Below are positions 7,657-14,669 of a stretch of 35,767 nt of DNA, piece after piece (positions within the stretch are counted from its first letter, which is position 1; each line of letters opens with the position of its first letter). A program made the position numbers and the translations under genes. This stretch comes from an uncultured Collinsella sp. (GTDB lineage Bacteria; Actinomycetota; Coriobacteriia; Coriobacteriales; Coriobacteriaceae): positions 1-35,767 of the forward strand of contig CABSAN010000020.1 of the NCBI GenBank assembly GCA_902475785.1. The letters are read 5' to 3'. Below the pieces are notes generated by a model that was given only the letters and a program-made list of their open reading frames with translations, made no database searches and was not told the DNA's origin.

Positions 7657-9420
7657 TTACGAGTGCACGACCACGCACAGGCCGACGCTGATGCAGTCGT
7701 GGAGCGCCTTGGCATCGGCCAGGCGCAGGTTGATGCAGCCGTGGCTTCCGCACCACTTATAGGACTCGGCATTGTCGAAACTCGAATCGTTTTGCCAGGT
7801 AGCGTCGTGGAAGCCGACCATATTGCCCTCGAACGGCATCCAGTAGCTGACCGGGCTCTCGTATTTGGGCTTTCCGGTCTCTGGGTCTTTGGCACCGATG
7901 AGCTTGCTTGCGCCGTCATTGCTGTTGATCTGCCAGACGCCCTCGGGGGTGGCGTCTTCGCCCGGTTTGCCGGAAATAAAGTTGGCCTCCCACACGATAT
8001 TGCCGTTCTCGTCGTAGTAGCGCGCGTGCTGCTCGGACAGGTCGACGTCGATATAGGCCTTCCAATCGGGCTCGCCCTTGGCGGTAAACGTGTCGGCCTT
8101 CTTGGAGTACGAAATCTCGATATCGCCGGTCTGCTTGTTATTGATAGCATCCTCGACCTGCTTGGCGAGCGTGTCGCTGTCGATGGACCAGCCAAAGTCG
8201 CCGCCCTCGACCGCGCACTCCTTACCGTCGGCGCGTGTCCACCAGCGGGTGGAGCCCACGGTGTTAAAGCCGTTGGCGAGCTCGGCGGCCCAGCTGCCGA
8301 TCTGCGACGTATCGAGCGTGGGGTTGGCCGGATCGGCAAAGCTGATCCACTGCAGCACCGAGCTGCCGTCCACCTTGCCGGCATCATTGCCGTTGAGCTT
8401 AAGGGTCACGTTGACGCCCAGGAAGTTGTTGGCGGCATCGCATGCAGCCTGAATCTGGTCGTTGGTGAGGGTGCCGTTGAGCGGTTCGTAGGCGTCGTTG
8501 CCGATCTTGGTGATATCGACGTTCTCGGCGAGCGACGCGAGCTCGATCTCGGCATATTTGATGACATGCTCGCGGTTGATCTTCTCGTTGGAACGGGCCT
8601 TCTCAACGGTGAACTTGCCGGCCTTTTCGTCATAGGAACTGGTGGCCTCGAAGGTGCCCGAGCGGCCCTCGTTGAACTCGTCGATGGCGCTGCCCAGGTC
8701 CTCCTCAAACTGCTTTTGGTCAAAGGCATCGGAGAGCATGGACAGGTCGACATCCTGGTCCAAGTCGACCGAGCCGCTCTTGGTGGCGCTAACGGTTTTG
8801 CCGCCGAGCGACGCGATGAGGCGCGATGGCCACAGCAGCGGCTCGTTTTTGCTGATAATCTCGTGGGCGGCTTCCTCGCCATCGACGATGGGCTCGTCGG
8901 ACTCGGGCTGGTAGGTCCAGCTAAAGTCATCGCCCGACACGGTGAGCTTGTAGTGCTTCCATGCCGAGTTGACCTTGGTGGCTGCCGAAGATGCGTTAGA
9001 GAGCGAGATGTCGACGCCGGCGATGGTGGTGTTGGGGTAAGCGACCTGCGAGAACGCCACGACGCCTACGATGTAGACGATCGCGACGAGGCCGAGGACG
9101 ACAAAGAGGGCCGTCTTGCCGCCCGACTTGCTGCTTTTGTTGGTGCGCTTTTCCGCGGGGCCACGATTGTTTGCCGCGCGAGCGTGCGAAGGGCCCTGCT
9201 TGGGGGCGGCGCCTTGTGCGGGACGCTGCTGATATTGCTGATGCTGCTGATATTGCTGATGCTGCTGATATTGACGCTGATTCGAGCGCTGAGAGGCATT
9301 GGCCGGACCGTGTTGTTGGCTGTGAGTCGGAGCGATGGGGCGCGGCGATTGGACGCCGCCGGTATGCCTACTGGGCTGTTGCGGATCGGGAATCATGTTG
9401 CTGCGGTCGATTTGCGACAT
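7657..9420 (-). CDS. L,D-transpeptidase (YkuD fold) with membrane anchor and peptidoglycan-binding domains
   Basis: A 587-residue envelope enzyme that would form 3-3 peptidoglycan cross-links. The first 100 residues are cytoplasmic, polar and Gln-rich (QYQQHQ repeats). One TM helix follows (about 102-125), then two PG_binding_4/VanW-like repeats, and a C-terminal YkuD domain. The catalytic signature is SHGCINL, with Cys at about residue 558, preceded by the conserved FHDATW histidine. The start is supported by GAAGGAAAT upstream and a TATAAT box at 9483-9478. The long repeat-rich cytoplasmic tail is unusual for this family. The gene stands alone between serine dehydratase and the exporter operon. 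Confidence 0.93.
   Translation of the reverse strand: MSQIDRSNMIPDPQQPSRHTGGVQSPRPIAPTHSQQHGPANASQRSNQRQYQQHQQYQQHQQYQQRPAQGAAPKQGPSHARAANNRGPAEKRTNKSSKSGGKTALFVVLGLVAIVYIVGVVAFSQVAYPNTTIAGVDISLSNASSAATKVNSAWKHYKLTVSGDDFSWTYQPESDEPIVDGEEAAHEIISKNEPLLWPSRLIASLGGKTVSATKSGSVDLDQDVDLSMLSDAFDQKQFEEDLGSAIDEFNEGRSGTFEATSSYDEKAGKFTVEKARSNEKINREHVIKYAEIELASLAENVDITKIGNDAYEPLNGTLTNDQIQAACDAANNFLGVNVTLKLNGNDAGKVDGSSVLQWISFADPANPTLDTSQIGSWAAELANGFNTVGSTRWWTRADGKECAVEGGDFGWSIDSDTLAKQVEDAINNKQTGDIEISYSKKADTFTAKGEPDWKAYIDVDLSEQHARYYDENGNIVWEANFISGKPGEDATPEGVWQINSNDGASKLIGAKDPETGKPKYESPVSYWMPFEGNMVGFHDATWQNDSSFDNAESYKWCGSHGCINLRLADAKALHDCISVGLCVVVHS
9225..9273 (-). repeat. 18-bp in-frame tandem repeat inside the L,D-transpeptidase gene
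   Basis: Two exact 18-base units (9225-9242, 9243-9260) plus most of a third encode the QYQQHQ repeats near residues 50-65. Units are whole codons, so changes in copy number would lengthen or shorten the cytoplasmic tail without a frameshift. Confidence 0.9.
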
Positions 9421-9477
9421 CGTTTATATTTCCTTCGAGTTTCGCCTTGCGGCTCATCGTGTTTTAACTGGGCTTGC

Positions 9478-9483
9478 ATTATA
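9478..9483 (-). promoter_or_regulatory. -10 box of the L,D-transpeptidase gene
   Basis: A perfect TATAAT on the minus strand, 57 bases before the start codon, in the 117-base gap after the serine dehydratase gene. No recognisable -35 lies at the right distance. Confidence 0.5.
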
Positions 9484-9537
9484 GCGATTAGCCTGTTGTT
9501 TGTGGTTCGGAAACAGTATCAGTTTGGAGAAGTCTGC

Positions 9538-11145
9538 CTATCCGCATATGCCGCATTTGGCGCAGGCAGAAAGCGCGGCCGGGGCTTGAGCGATGCCACC
9601 CTTGGCCGTCTCGCGCAGGGTTGCCGGCAGGGCATGGCCCACCGACAGCATCACATGCGCCATCTGGTCAAACGGCACCAGGCTCTTGATGCCGGCGAGC
9701 GCGAGCTGGGCCGAGCTGAAGGCCGCGGCCACGCCGATGGCATTGCGGTTTTGGCACGGCACCTCGACCAGTCCGCCCACGGGGTCGCAAACGAGTCCCA
9801 GCAGATTGCTCAGCGCGATGGAGCTGGCGTCGAGTGCCTGCTCGGGGGTGCCGCCGAGCATCTGCACCAGCGCGGCGGCAGCCATGGCGGCGGCGCTTCC
9901 CACCTCGGCCTGGCAGCCGCCCTCGGCGCCGGCGACGCAGGCGCTCGTGGTGAGGTTGAGGCCGATGGCGGCGGCACAGTAGAGGGCGTCCATGACCTGC
10001 TCGTCATTGAGCTGCAGGTGGTCGGCCAGGGCCAGCACGCAGCCGGGCACGACGCCCGCGGAGCCTGCCGTGGGGGCGGCAACGATCACACCCATGGTGG
10101 CGGAGCGCTCGAGCACGGCCATGGCGCGGGCCACGGCCTCGGTCTGGACGGCGCCCATCAGGCTTGCGCTCAAATCGTTGCGGCCGGTGGCATCGACGAG
10201 CTTCGCCTCGCCGCCGATGAGCCCGCCGAGCGAGCGTTGGGGATTGGCGATGGGGGCCGTGGTCTCCTCGCGCATGACGTCGAGCACGCGGCGCATGGCG
10301 GCGACGGCGTGCTCCTCGCCGGTGAGGCGCGCCTCGCGCATGGCCATGACGGCGCCGATGCCGAGTCCCAGCTCCTTGCAGGCGTCGAGCAGCTGTTCGC
10401 CGTCATCGAAGATTTCCTTGGCCGAGACGCCGGGGGAGAGCGATGATGCCGAGCCGGGGAGCTCAATAAAGGTGGCGTAGCCGACGTTGTCGAGTTTGCG
10501 CACCATGGGGATGACGGTGTCGTCGGGTGTGCCGTCGGTCTCAAAGACGGAGTAGGCCTGGCCGCCCACCTCGGTGCGGTAGGTACGGCAAAACGCGATA
10601 TTCACGTGTGCGTAAGCGAGCAGGTTCGTGAGCGCGGCGAGTACGCCGGGGACGTCCTGGTGCGCTACGAAGAGCGTGGAGTACATGCCCGAGATGTCGA
10701 CGCCGACGCCGTTGATGCGGCTGATGCGCATCTTGCCGCCGCCCAGACTCTCGCCGCGGACCTGCGCCGTGGCGCCCGTGTCGTCGACCATCTCGATATC
10801 GACGGTGTTGGGGTGGATGGAAGCGTCGTCGCCCTTGATGTCAAAGTGATAATCGAGGCCCTGCTCGCGTGCGAGGTCGAAAGCCTGTTTGATATTCTCG
10901 TCGTCGGTGTCGAGGCCCAAGATGCCCGCAACGAGCGCGCGGTCGGTGCCGTGGCCGCGGTAGGTGTGGGCGAAGGAGTTCCACAGGCCAAAGGTGACCT
11001 TGGTGATGCGGCCCTCGAGCAGGCTGGCGGCCACCTGTGCGCACCGCAGGGCGCCGGCGGTGTGCGATGAGCTGGGGCCGACCATGACGGGCCCCAAGAT
11101 CTCGAATGCCGAGGTCGTAGCTAGTGTTTGCGGCTTGCCTGCCAT
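9538..11145 (-). CDS. sdaA: L-serine ammonia-lyase, iron-sulfur type, fused beta-alpha chain
   Basis: A 535-residue enzyme that deaminates L-serine to pyruvate and ammonia using a [4Fe-4S] cluster. The N-terminal half is the beta/ASB domain (VMVGPSSSHTAGALRCAQV) followed by an ACT-like segment; the C-terminal half from about residue 235 is the alpha domain. Candidate cluster cysteines lie in VVPGCVLA, LVCDPVG and EVPCQNRN. The C-terminus ends CAKCGICG, which fits the tail-in-active-site cysteine known in the Legionella enzyme. In many Gram-positives the two parts are separate sdaAB and sdaAA genes; here they are one protein, as in the E. coli-type single-chain enzyme. AAGGAG upstream supports ATG 11145. 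The promoter is not obvious and would have to lie in or near the 11203-11323 palindrome. Confidence 0.95.
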   Translation of the reverse strand: MAGKPQTLATTSAFEILGPVMVGPSSSHTAGALRCAQVAASLLEGRITKVTFGLWNSFAHTYRGHGTDRALVAGILGLDTDDENIKQAFDLAREQGLDYHFDIKGDDASIHPNTVDIEMVDDTGATAQVRGESLGGGKMRISRINGVGVDISGMYSTLFVAHQDVPGVLAALTNLLAYAHVNIAFCRTYRTEVGGQAYSVFETDGTPDDTVIPMVRKLDNVGYATFIELPGSASSLSPGVSAKEIFDDGEQLLDACKELGLGIGAVMAMREARLTGEEHAVAAMRRVLDVMREETTAPIANPQRSLGGLIGGEAKLVDATGRNDLSASLMGAVQTEAVARAMAVLERSATMGVIVAAPTAGSAGVVPGCVLALADHLQLNDEQVMDALYCAAAIGLNLTTSACVAGAEGGCQAEVGSAAAMAAAALVQMLGGTPEQALDASSIALSNLLGLVCDPVGGLVEVPCQNRNAIGVAAAFSSAQLALAGIKSLVPFDQMAHVMLSVGHALPATLRETAKGGIAQAPAALSACAKCGICG

Positions 11146-11202
11146 GGCTGCTCCTTTGCCTTGTCTCGTCGTCCCGAGGGGCGGGGCATACTCTGTCTCG
11201 CC

Positions 11203-11323
11203 GTTCCGAGGGCTTTAGTATTTGGTCGCCTGCTCGGACAGTCCTGCTCGCACGGAGGCCACATTAAGTGGCCTCCGGCTCGTGCGGAACTCGCGATCGA
11301 CCAAATACTAAAGCCCTCGGAAC
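11203..11323. repeat. 121-bp imperfect palindrome with 26-bp perfect arms (MITE/REP-like)
   Basis: Outer arms 11203-11228 and 11298-11323 are perfectly complementary over 26 bp (GTTCCGAGGGC...). Nested inside is a second hairpin, GGAGGCCAC (11254-11262) with GTGGCCTCC (11268-11276), extended by CGCAC/GTGCG across a 5-base bulge. It lies in the 346-base gap between the serine dehydratase start and the metK terminator. A 19-base imperfect direct repeat (TGTCTCGYCGTYCCGAGGG, 11162-11180 and 11194-11212) overlaps its left end. It has no ORF and no similarity that I can see to the other palindromes here. The rest of the gap (11324-11410) shows nothing recognisable. Confidence 0.85.
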
Positions 11324-11410
11324 TTAGGATACATGGTTGGAGTCGCTCTGCTGCAAAATTTATCGGCCTGTGACCTATTCCATGTCCCAGGTCGGCTCAT
11401 CTTCACCACT

Positions 11411-11454
11411 GTTCAAATAAAAAAGAAGTACCGGTTGGGGCCGGTACTTCTTTT
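11411..11454 (-). terminator. Rho-independent terminator of metK
   Basis: Stem AAAAGAAGTACCGG (11421-11434) pairs with 11441-11454 over 14 bp with a 6-base loop; on the minus strand it is followed by a T-rich run (TTTTTTTATTTG when the A-U base of the stem is included). It lies 38 bases after the metK stop. Confidence 0.92.
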
Positions 11455-11491
11455 GGTGCGTTGTTATTTGGCTGTGGCTTTTCTCGTTAGC

Positions 11492-12772
11492 TTACAGGCC
11501 GCAGGCTGCTTTGAGTTCTTCGACTCGATCGGTCTTCTCCCAGGTGAAGTCGGCGTCTTCGCGGCCGAAGTGACCGTAGGCTGCCGTTTTCTCGTAGATC
11601 GGTCGACGCAGGTCCAGGTCGCGGATGATCGCGCCCGGGCGCAGGTCGAAGGTCTTCTCGACGGCCTCGACGATCTTGTCCTCGGCAACATGCGCCGTAC
11701 CGAAGGTATCGACCATAATCGACAGCGGCTTGGACACGCCGATGGCGTAGGCCAGCTCGACCTCGCAGCGGTCGGCCAGGCCGGCGGCCACCACGTTCTT
11801 GGCGACCCAGCGCGCGGCGTATGCGGCGGAGCGGTCGACCTTGGTGCAGTCCTTGCCGCTAAAGGCGCCGCCGCCGTGACGGCCGTAACCGCCGTAGGTG
11901 TCGACGATAATCTTACGGCCGGTGAGGCCCGTGTCGCCCATGGGGCCGCCCACGACAAAGCGACCGGTGGGGTTCACATAGATGTCGGCGTTGTCCCACG
12001 GCATGTTCTCGGCAGCCATGACGGGGGCGATGACGTGCTCGATGAGGTCGTCCTTGATCTTGCCCATGTCCTCGATCTCGGCGGCGTGTTGCGTGGAGAT
12101 GACGATGGTCGTGACCTCGACGGGCTTGCCGTCCTCGTAGCGCACCGTGACCTGGGTTTTGCCGTCGGGGCGCAGGTAGGGCAGGGTGCCGTCGTGACGC
12201 ACGGCGGCCAGGCGCTCGGCCAGGCGGCTCGCCAGGTAGTGCGGCATGGGCATGAGGGTCTTGGTCTCGTTGGAGGCATAGCCAAACATCATGCCCTGGT
12301 CGCCGGCGCCGATCAGGTCGATCGGGTCGGTGGTGACGCCGGTCTGGGTCTCGAAGGACTCGTCGACGCCCTGGGCGATATCGGGTGACTGCTCGTGGAT
12401 GAGGCTCATAACGCCGCAGGTATCACAGTCAAAACCGAACTTTGCGCGGTTGTAGCCAATCCGGCGGATAACGCCACGGGCAATCTCCTGCACGTCGACG
12501 TAGGCCTGGGTGCGGATCTCGCCGGCAACGATGACGGTGCCGGTGGTCACGAGGGTCTCGCAGGCGCAGCGGACGTTCTCAACGTTGGCGGGCACGCCGT
12601 TGGGCGCAATGTAGCCCTGCTCCTGCAGCTCTATTTCTTTAGCGAGGATTGCGTCGAGGACGGCGTCGCTGATCTGGTCAGCGATCTTATCGGGATGGCC
12701 TTCGGTCACCGACTCCGACGTAAACACAAAGGACCCGTGCTGGGGTGGGATGGAACGAAGTTGTTCTGACAT
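11492..12772 (-). CDS. metK: S-adenosylmethionine synthase
   Basis: A 426-residue enzyme making S-adenosylmethionine from methionine and ATP. Family motifs are visible in order: VTEGHPDKIADQISDAVLD near the N-terminus, GAGDQGMMFGYA in the middle, and GGGAFSGKDCTKVDRSAAY, the P-loop-like signature, towards the C-terminus. It is somewhat longer than the typical 385-400 residues. AAAGGA 7 bases upstream supports ATG 12772. It is transcribed alone, ending at the strong terminator at 11411-11454. The leader was searched by eye for a SAM riboswitch and none is apparent. S-adenosylmethionine would feed the radical SAM enzyme and RsmB, but that is general metabolism rather than a specific link. Confidence 0.97.
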   Translation of the reverse strand: MSEQLRSIPPQHGSFVFTSESVTEGHPDKIADQISDAVLDAILAKEIELQEQGYIAPNGVPANVENVRCACETLVTTGTVIVAGEIRTQAYVDVQEIARGVIRRIGYNRAKFGFDCDTCGVMSLIHEQSPDIAQGVDESFETQTGVTTDPIDLIGAGDQGMMFGYASNETKTLMPMPHYLASRLAERLAAVRHDGTLPYLRPDGKTQVTVRYEDGKPVEVTTIVISTQHAAEIEDMGKIKDDLIEHVIAPVMAAENMPWDNADIYVNPTGRFVVGGPMGDTGLTGRKIIVDTYGGYGRHGGGAFSGKDCTKVDRSAAYAARWVAKNVVAAGLADRCEVELAYAIGVSKPLSIMVDTFGTAHVAEDKIVEAVEKTFDLRPGAIIRDLDLRRPIYEKTAAYGHFGREDADFTWEKTDRVEELKAACGL

Positions 12773-12877
12773 GATTGTCCTTTCAAAAACGTGTCCCGGC
12801 GACCGTTACCATTCCGCCGAGCTCTATATGCAAGGGCACATCATATCGCTTAAATCCAACATTCACACCCTTTCCGC

Positions 12878-13025
12878 ACCTACTCATTGGGGACAGACTT
12901 AAATGACCAGCCTTAGGCGGCACTTGGGACACTCTTTAGCCAGCTCCGAAGAGCGTCCCCAACGACCAGTCGTTTAAGCGCGTCCCCAATGACTGGTCAT
13001 TTAAGTCTGTCCCCAATGAGTGGGT
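12878..13025. repeat. 148-bp inverted-repeat element with internal GTCCCC tandem units (REP/RAYT-like)
   Basis: Perfect 29-bp arms (12882-12910 with 12993-13021), extended to 12878/13025 by further pairs. The right half contains two 27-base tandem units beginning GCGTCCCCAA (12953-12979, 12980-13006) and a partial third. Each full unit holds a perfect palindrome: AACGAC-CA-GTCGTT (12961-12974) and AATGAC-TG-GTCATT (12988-13001), and the differences between them are compensatory. The TTGGGGACAGACTTAAATGACC motif type resembles repeats mobilised by REP-associated Y1 transposases, from memory. It fills most of the metK/gltX divergent gap. The remainder (12773-12877) holds the metK ribosome site and no clear promoter. 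Confidence 0.85.
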
Positions 13026-13034
13026 CGGTGCCCT

Positions 13035-13065
13035 TTGTGCGGAGGTTGCTTTGTTGCTTTATACT
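13035..13065 (+). promoter_or_regulatory. Probable gltX promoter
   Basis: TTGTGC (13035-13040) and TATACT (13060-13065) with 19-base spacing, immediately right of the 148-bp inverted-repeat element and 40 bases before the gltX start. The spacing is slightly long, so confidence is moderate. Confidence 0.45.
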
Positions 13066-13105
13066 GATGCGGTTAGACATCCATCCTGCAATCGAGGAGA
13101 TATCC

Positions 13106-14581
13106 ATGGCATCAGACGTTCGCGTCCGCTTTGCACCCTCACCCACGGGCAAGCTGCACATCGGCGGCGCCCGCACCGCTATCTATAACTGGGCTTTTGC
13201 CCGCGCAAACGGCGGCACGTTCATCCTGCGCATCGACGACACCGACCCCACCCGTTCCACCGACGAGAACACGCAGATCATTCTGCGCGCCATGCGTTGG
13301 CTGGGCTTGGACTGGGACGAGGGTCCCGAGGTGGGCGGCGACTTTGGCCCCTACGCACAGACCGAGCGTCTGGACCTGTACAAGCAGGCCGCCCAGAAGC
13401 TCTGGGACGATGGCAAGGCCTATCCCTGCTTCTGCACCAAGGAGCAGCTCGACGCCGATCGCAAGGCCGCCCAGGAGCGCAAGGACCCCTTCCAGGGCTA
13501 TCAGCGCCGCTGCCGCGATCTTGATCCCGAGGAGGCACGCCGCCGCATCGAGGCCGGCGAGCCCTACGTCCTGCGCATCAAGGTGCCCGAGGACCGCGGC
13601 GACGTCGTCATCCACGACGCCGTCCACGGCGAGGTGACCTTCGACGCCAAGGAGCTCGACGACTTCGTCATCTTCCGCTCCGACGGCACGCCCACATATA
13701 ACTTCGCGACCGTCGTCGACGACGCCATGATGAAGATCACCCACGTCATCCGCGGCGACGACCATCTGTCCAACACCCCGCGCCAGGTCATGGTTTACGA
13801 GGCCCTCGGCGCGCCCGTGCCCACGTTCGCCCACATCTCCATGATTCTGGGCGCCGATGGCAAGAAGCTCTCCAAGCGCCACGGCGCCACCTCGGTGGAG
13901 GAGTACCGCGACGCCGGTTACCTGTCCGATGCCTTCGTCAACTATCTGGCGCTGCTCGGCTGGTCGCTCGACGGAGAGACCACGATCATCCCGCGCGATG
14001 TCCTGGCCAGCAAGTTCTCGCTCGACCGCATCTCCAAGAACCCGGCGACCTTCGATCCCAAGAAGCTCGACTGGGTCAATGCCGAATACATCAACGGCAT
14101 GTCCGATGCTCAGTTTGCCGACGAGATCATGGTCCCCGAGCTGCACGAGGCGGGTCTCATCGAGGGTAATGTCGAGTACGGCGAGGATTGGATCGATGCG
14201 CTTGCCGCCATCGTCAAGCCGCGCACCAAGATGCCGGCCGACGCCGTGACCGTCGCCGCCCCCATCTTTGCTACGGCCGAGACGCTCGAGTATGACGAGA
14301 AGTCTGTCAACAAGGGCCTGGCCAAGGAAGGCATGGGCGCCATTCTGGATGCCGCCAAGGCCGCGCTCGAGGGCGTGGACGAGTGGACGGCTGCAAACAT
14401 CGACGCCGCGCTTGAGCCGCTGCCCGAGCAGATGGACCTCAAGAAGCGCGTGGTGTTCCAGGCCGTGCGCGTCGCCGTCTGCGGCAACATGGTGAGCCCC
14501 CCGCTGGGCGAGACCATGGCGCTCGTCGGCCGCGACGACTGCCTGGCGCGCATCGACCGCGCCCGCACGATGGCGCTGTAG
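13106..14581 (+). CDS. gltX: Glutamyl-tRNA synthetase
   Basis: A 491-residue class I aminoacyl-tRNA synthetase charging tRNA-Glu (and possibly tRNA-Gln for amidation). The HIGH-type motif is LHIGGARTAIYNW (about 17-29) and the KMSKS-type motif is KKLSKRHG (about 252-259). PSPTGKLHIGG and the ADGKKLSKRHGATSVEEY context are typical. The frame is open upstream to 12989, but that stretch crosses the inverted-repeat element and the promoter; ATG 13106 has GAGGAGA 6 bases upstream, so I chose it. The tRNA-Glu gene at the window's left edge is its substrate but is 13 kb away. A terminator follows before priA. Confidence 0.97.
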   Translation: MASDVRVRFAPSPTGKLHIGGARTAIYNWAFARANGGTFILRIDDTDPTRSTDENTQIILRAMRWLGLDWDEGPEVGGDFGPYAQTERLDLYKQAAQKLWDDGKAYPCFCTKEQLDADRKAAQERKDPFQGYQRRCRDLDPEEARRRIEAGEPYVLRIKVPEDRGDVVIHDAVHGEVTFDAKELDDFVIFRSDGTPTYNFATVVDDAMMKITHVIRGDDHLSNTPRQVMVYEALGAPVPTFAHISMILGADGKKLSKRHGATSVEEYRDAGYLSDAFVNYLALLGWSLDGETTIIPRDVLASKFSLDRISKNPATFDPKKLDWVNAEYINGMSDAQFADEIMVPELHEAGLIEGNVEYGEDWIDALAAIVKPRTKMPADAVTVAAPIFATAETLEYDEKSVNKGLAKEGMGAILDAAKAALEGVDEWTAANIDAALEPLPEQMDLKKRVVFQAVRVAVCGNMVSPPLGETMALVGRDDCLARIDRARTMAL

Positions 14582-14604
14582 CAGCTGCGTAAACGCTTGT
14601 ATCC

Positions 14605-14638
14605 GAGCCCCGTTCACCCGAGCGGGGCTCTTGTTTCT
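14605..14638 (+). terminator. Rho-independent terminator after gltX
   Basis: GAGCCCCG (14605-14612) pairs with CGGGGCTC (14623-14630), followed by TTGTTTCT. It lies in the 88-base gtlX-priA gap, so priA may have its own promoter or depend on readthrough. Confidence 0.8.
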
Positions 14639-14669
14639 AAAGACGAATGGGATAGGAGGTGCTGGGGCC

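Noticed and set aside
7591..10446. 951-codon open frame on the plus strand opposite the L,D-transpeptidase and serine dehydratase genes
   Set aside because: It spans two well-recognised minus-strand genes and their promoter gap; no start signal or domain of its own.
12773..12880. SAM riboswitch ahead of metK
   Set aside because: No conserved SAM-I, SAM-II or SAM-IV type core could be laid out in the short leader.
12953..13020. Two and a half 27-bp units considered as a CRISPR array
   Set aside because: The units are directly adjacent with no unique spacers and no cas genes nearby; they form part of an inverted-repeat element.
12989..13105. 39-codon N-terminal extension of gltX
   Set aside because: It would be translated from the inverted-repeat element and the promoter; the family's N-terminus and a good ribosome site both point to 13106.
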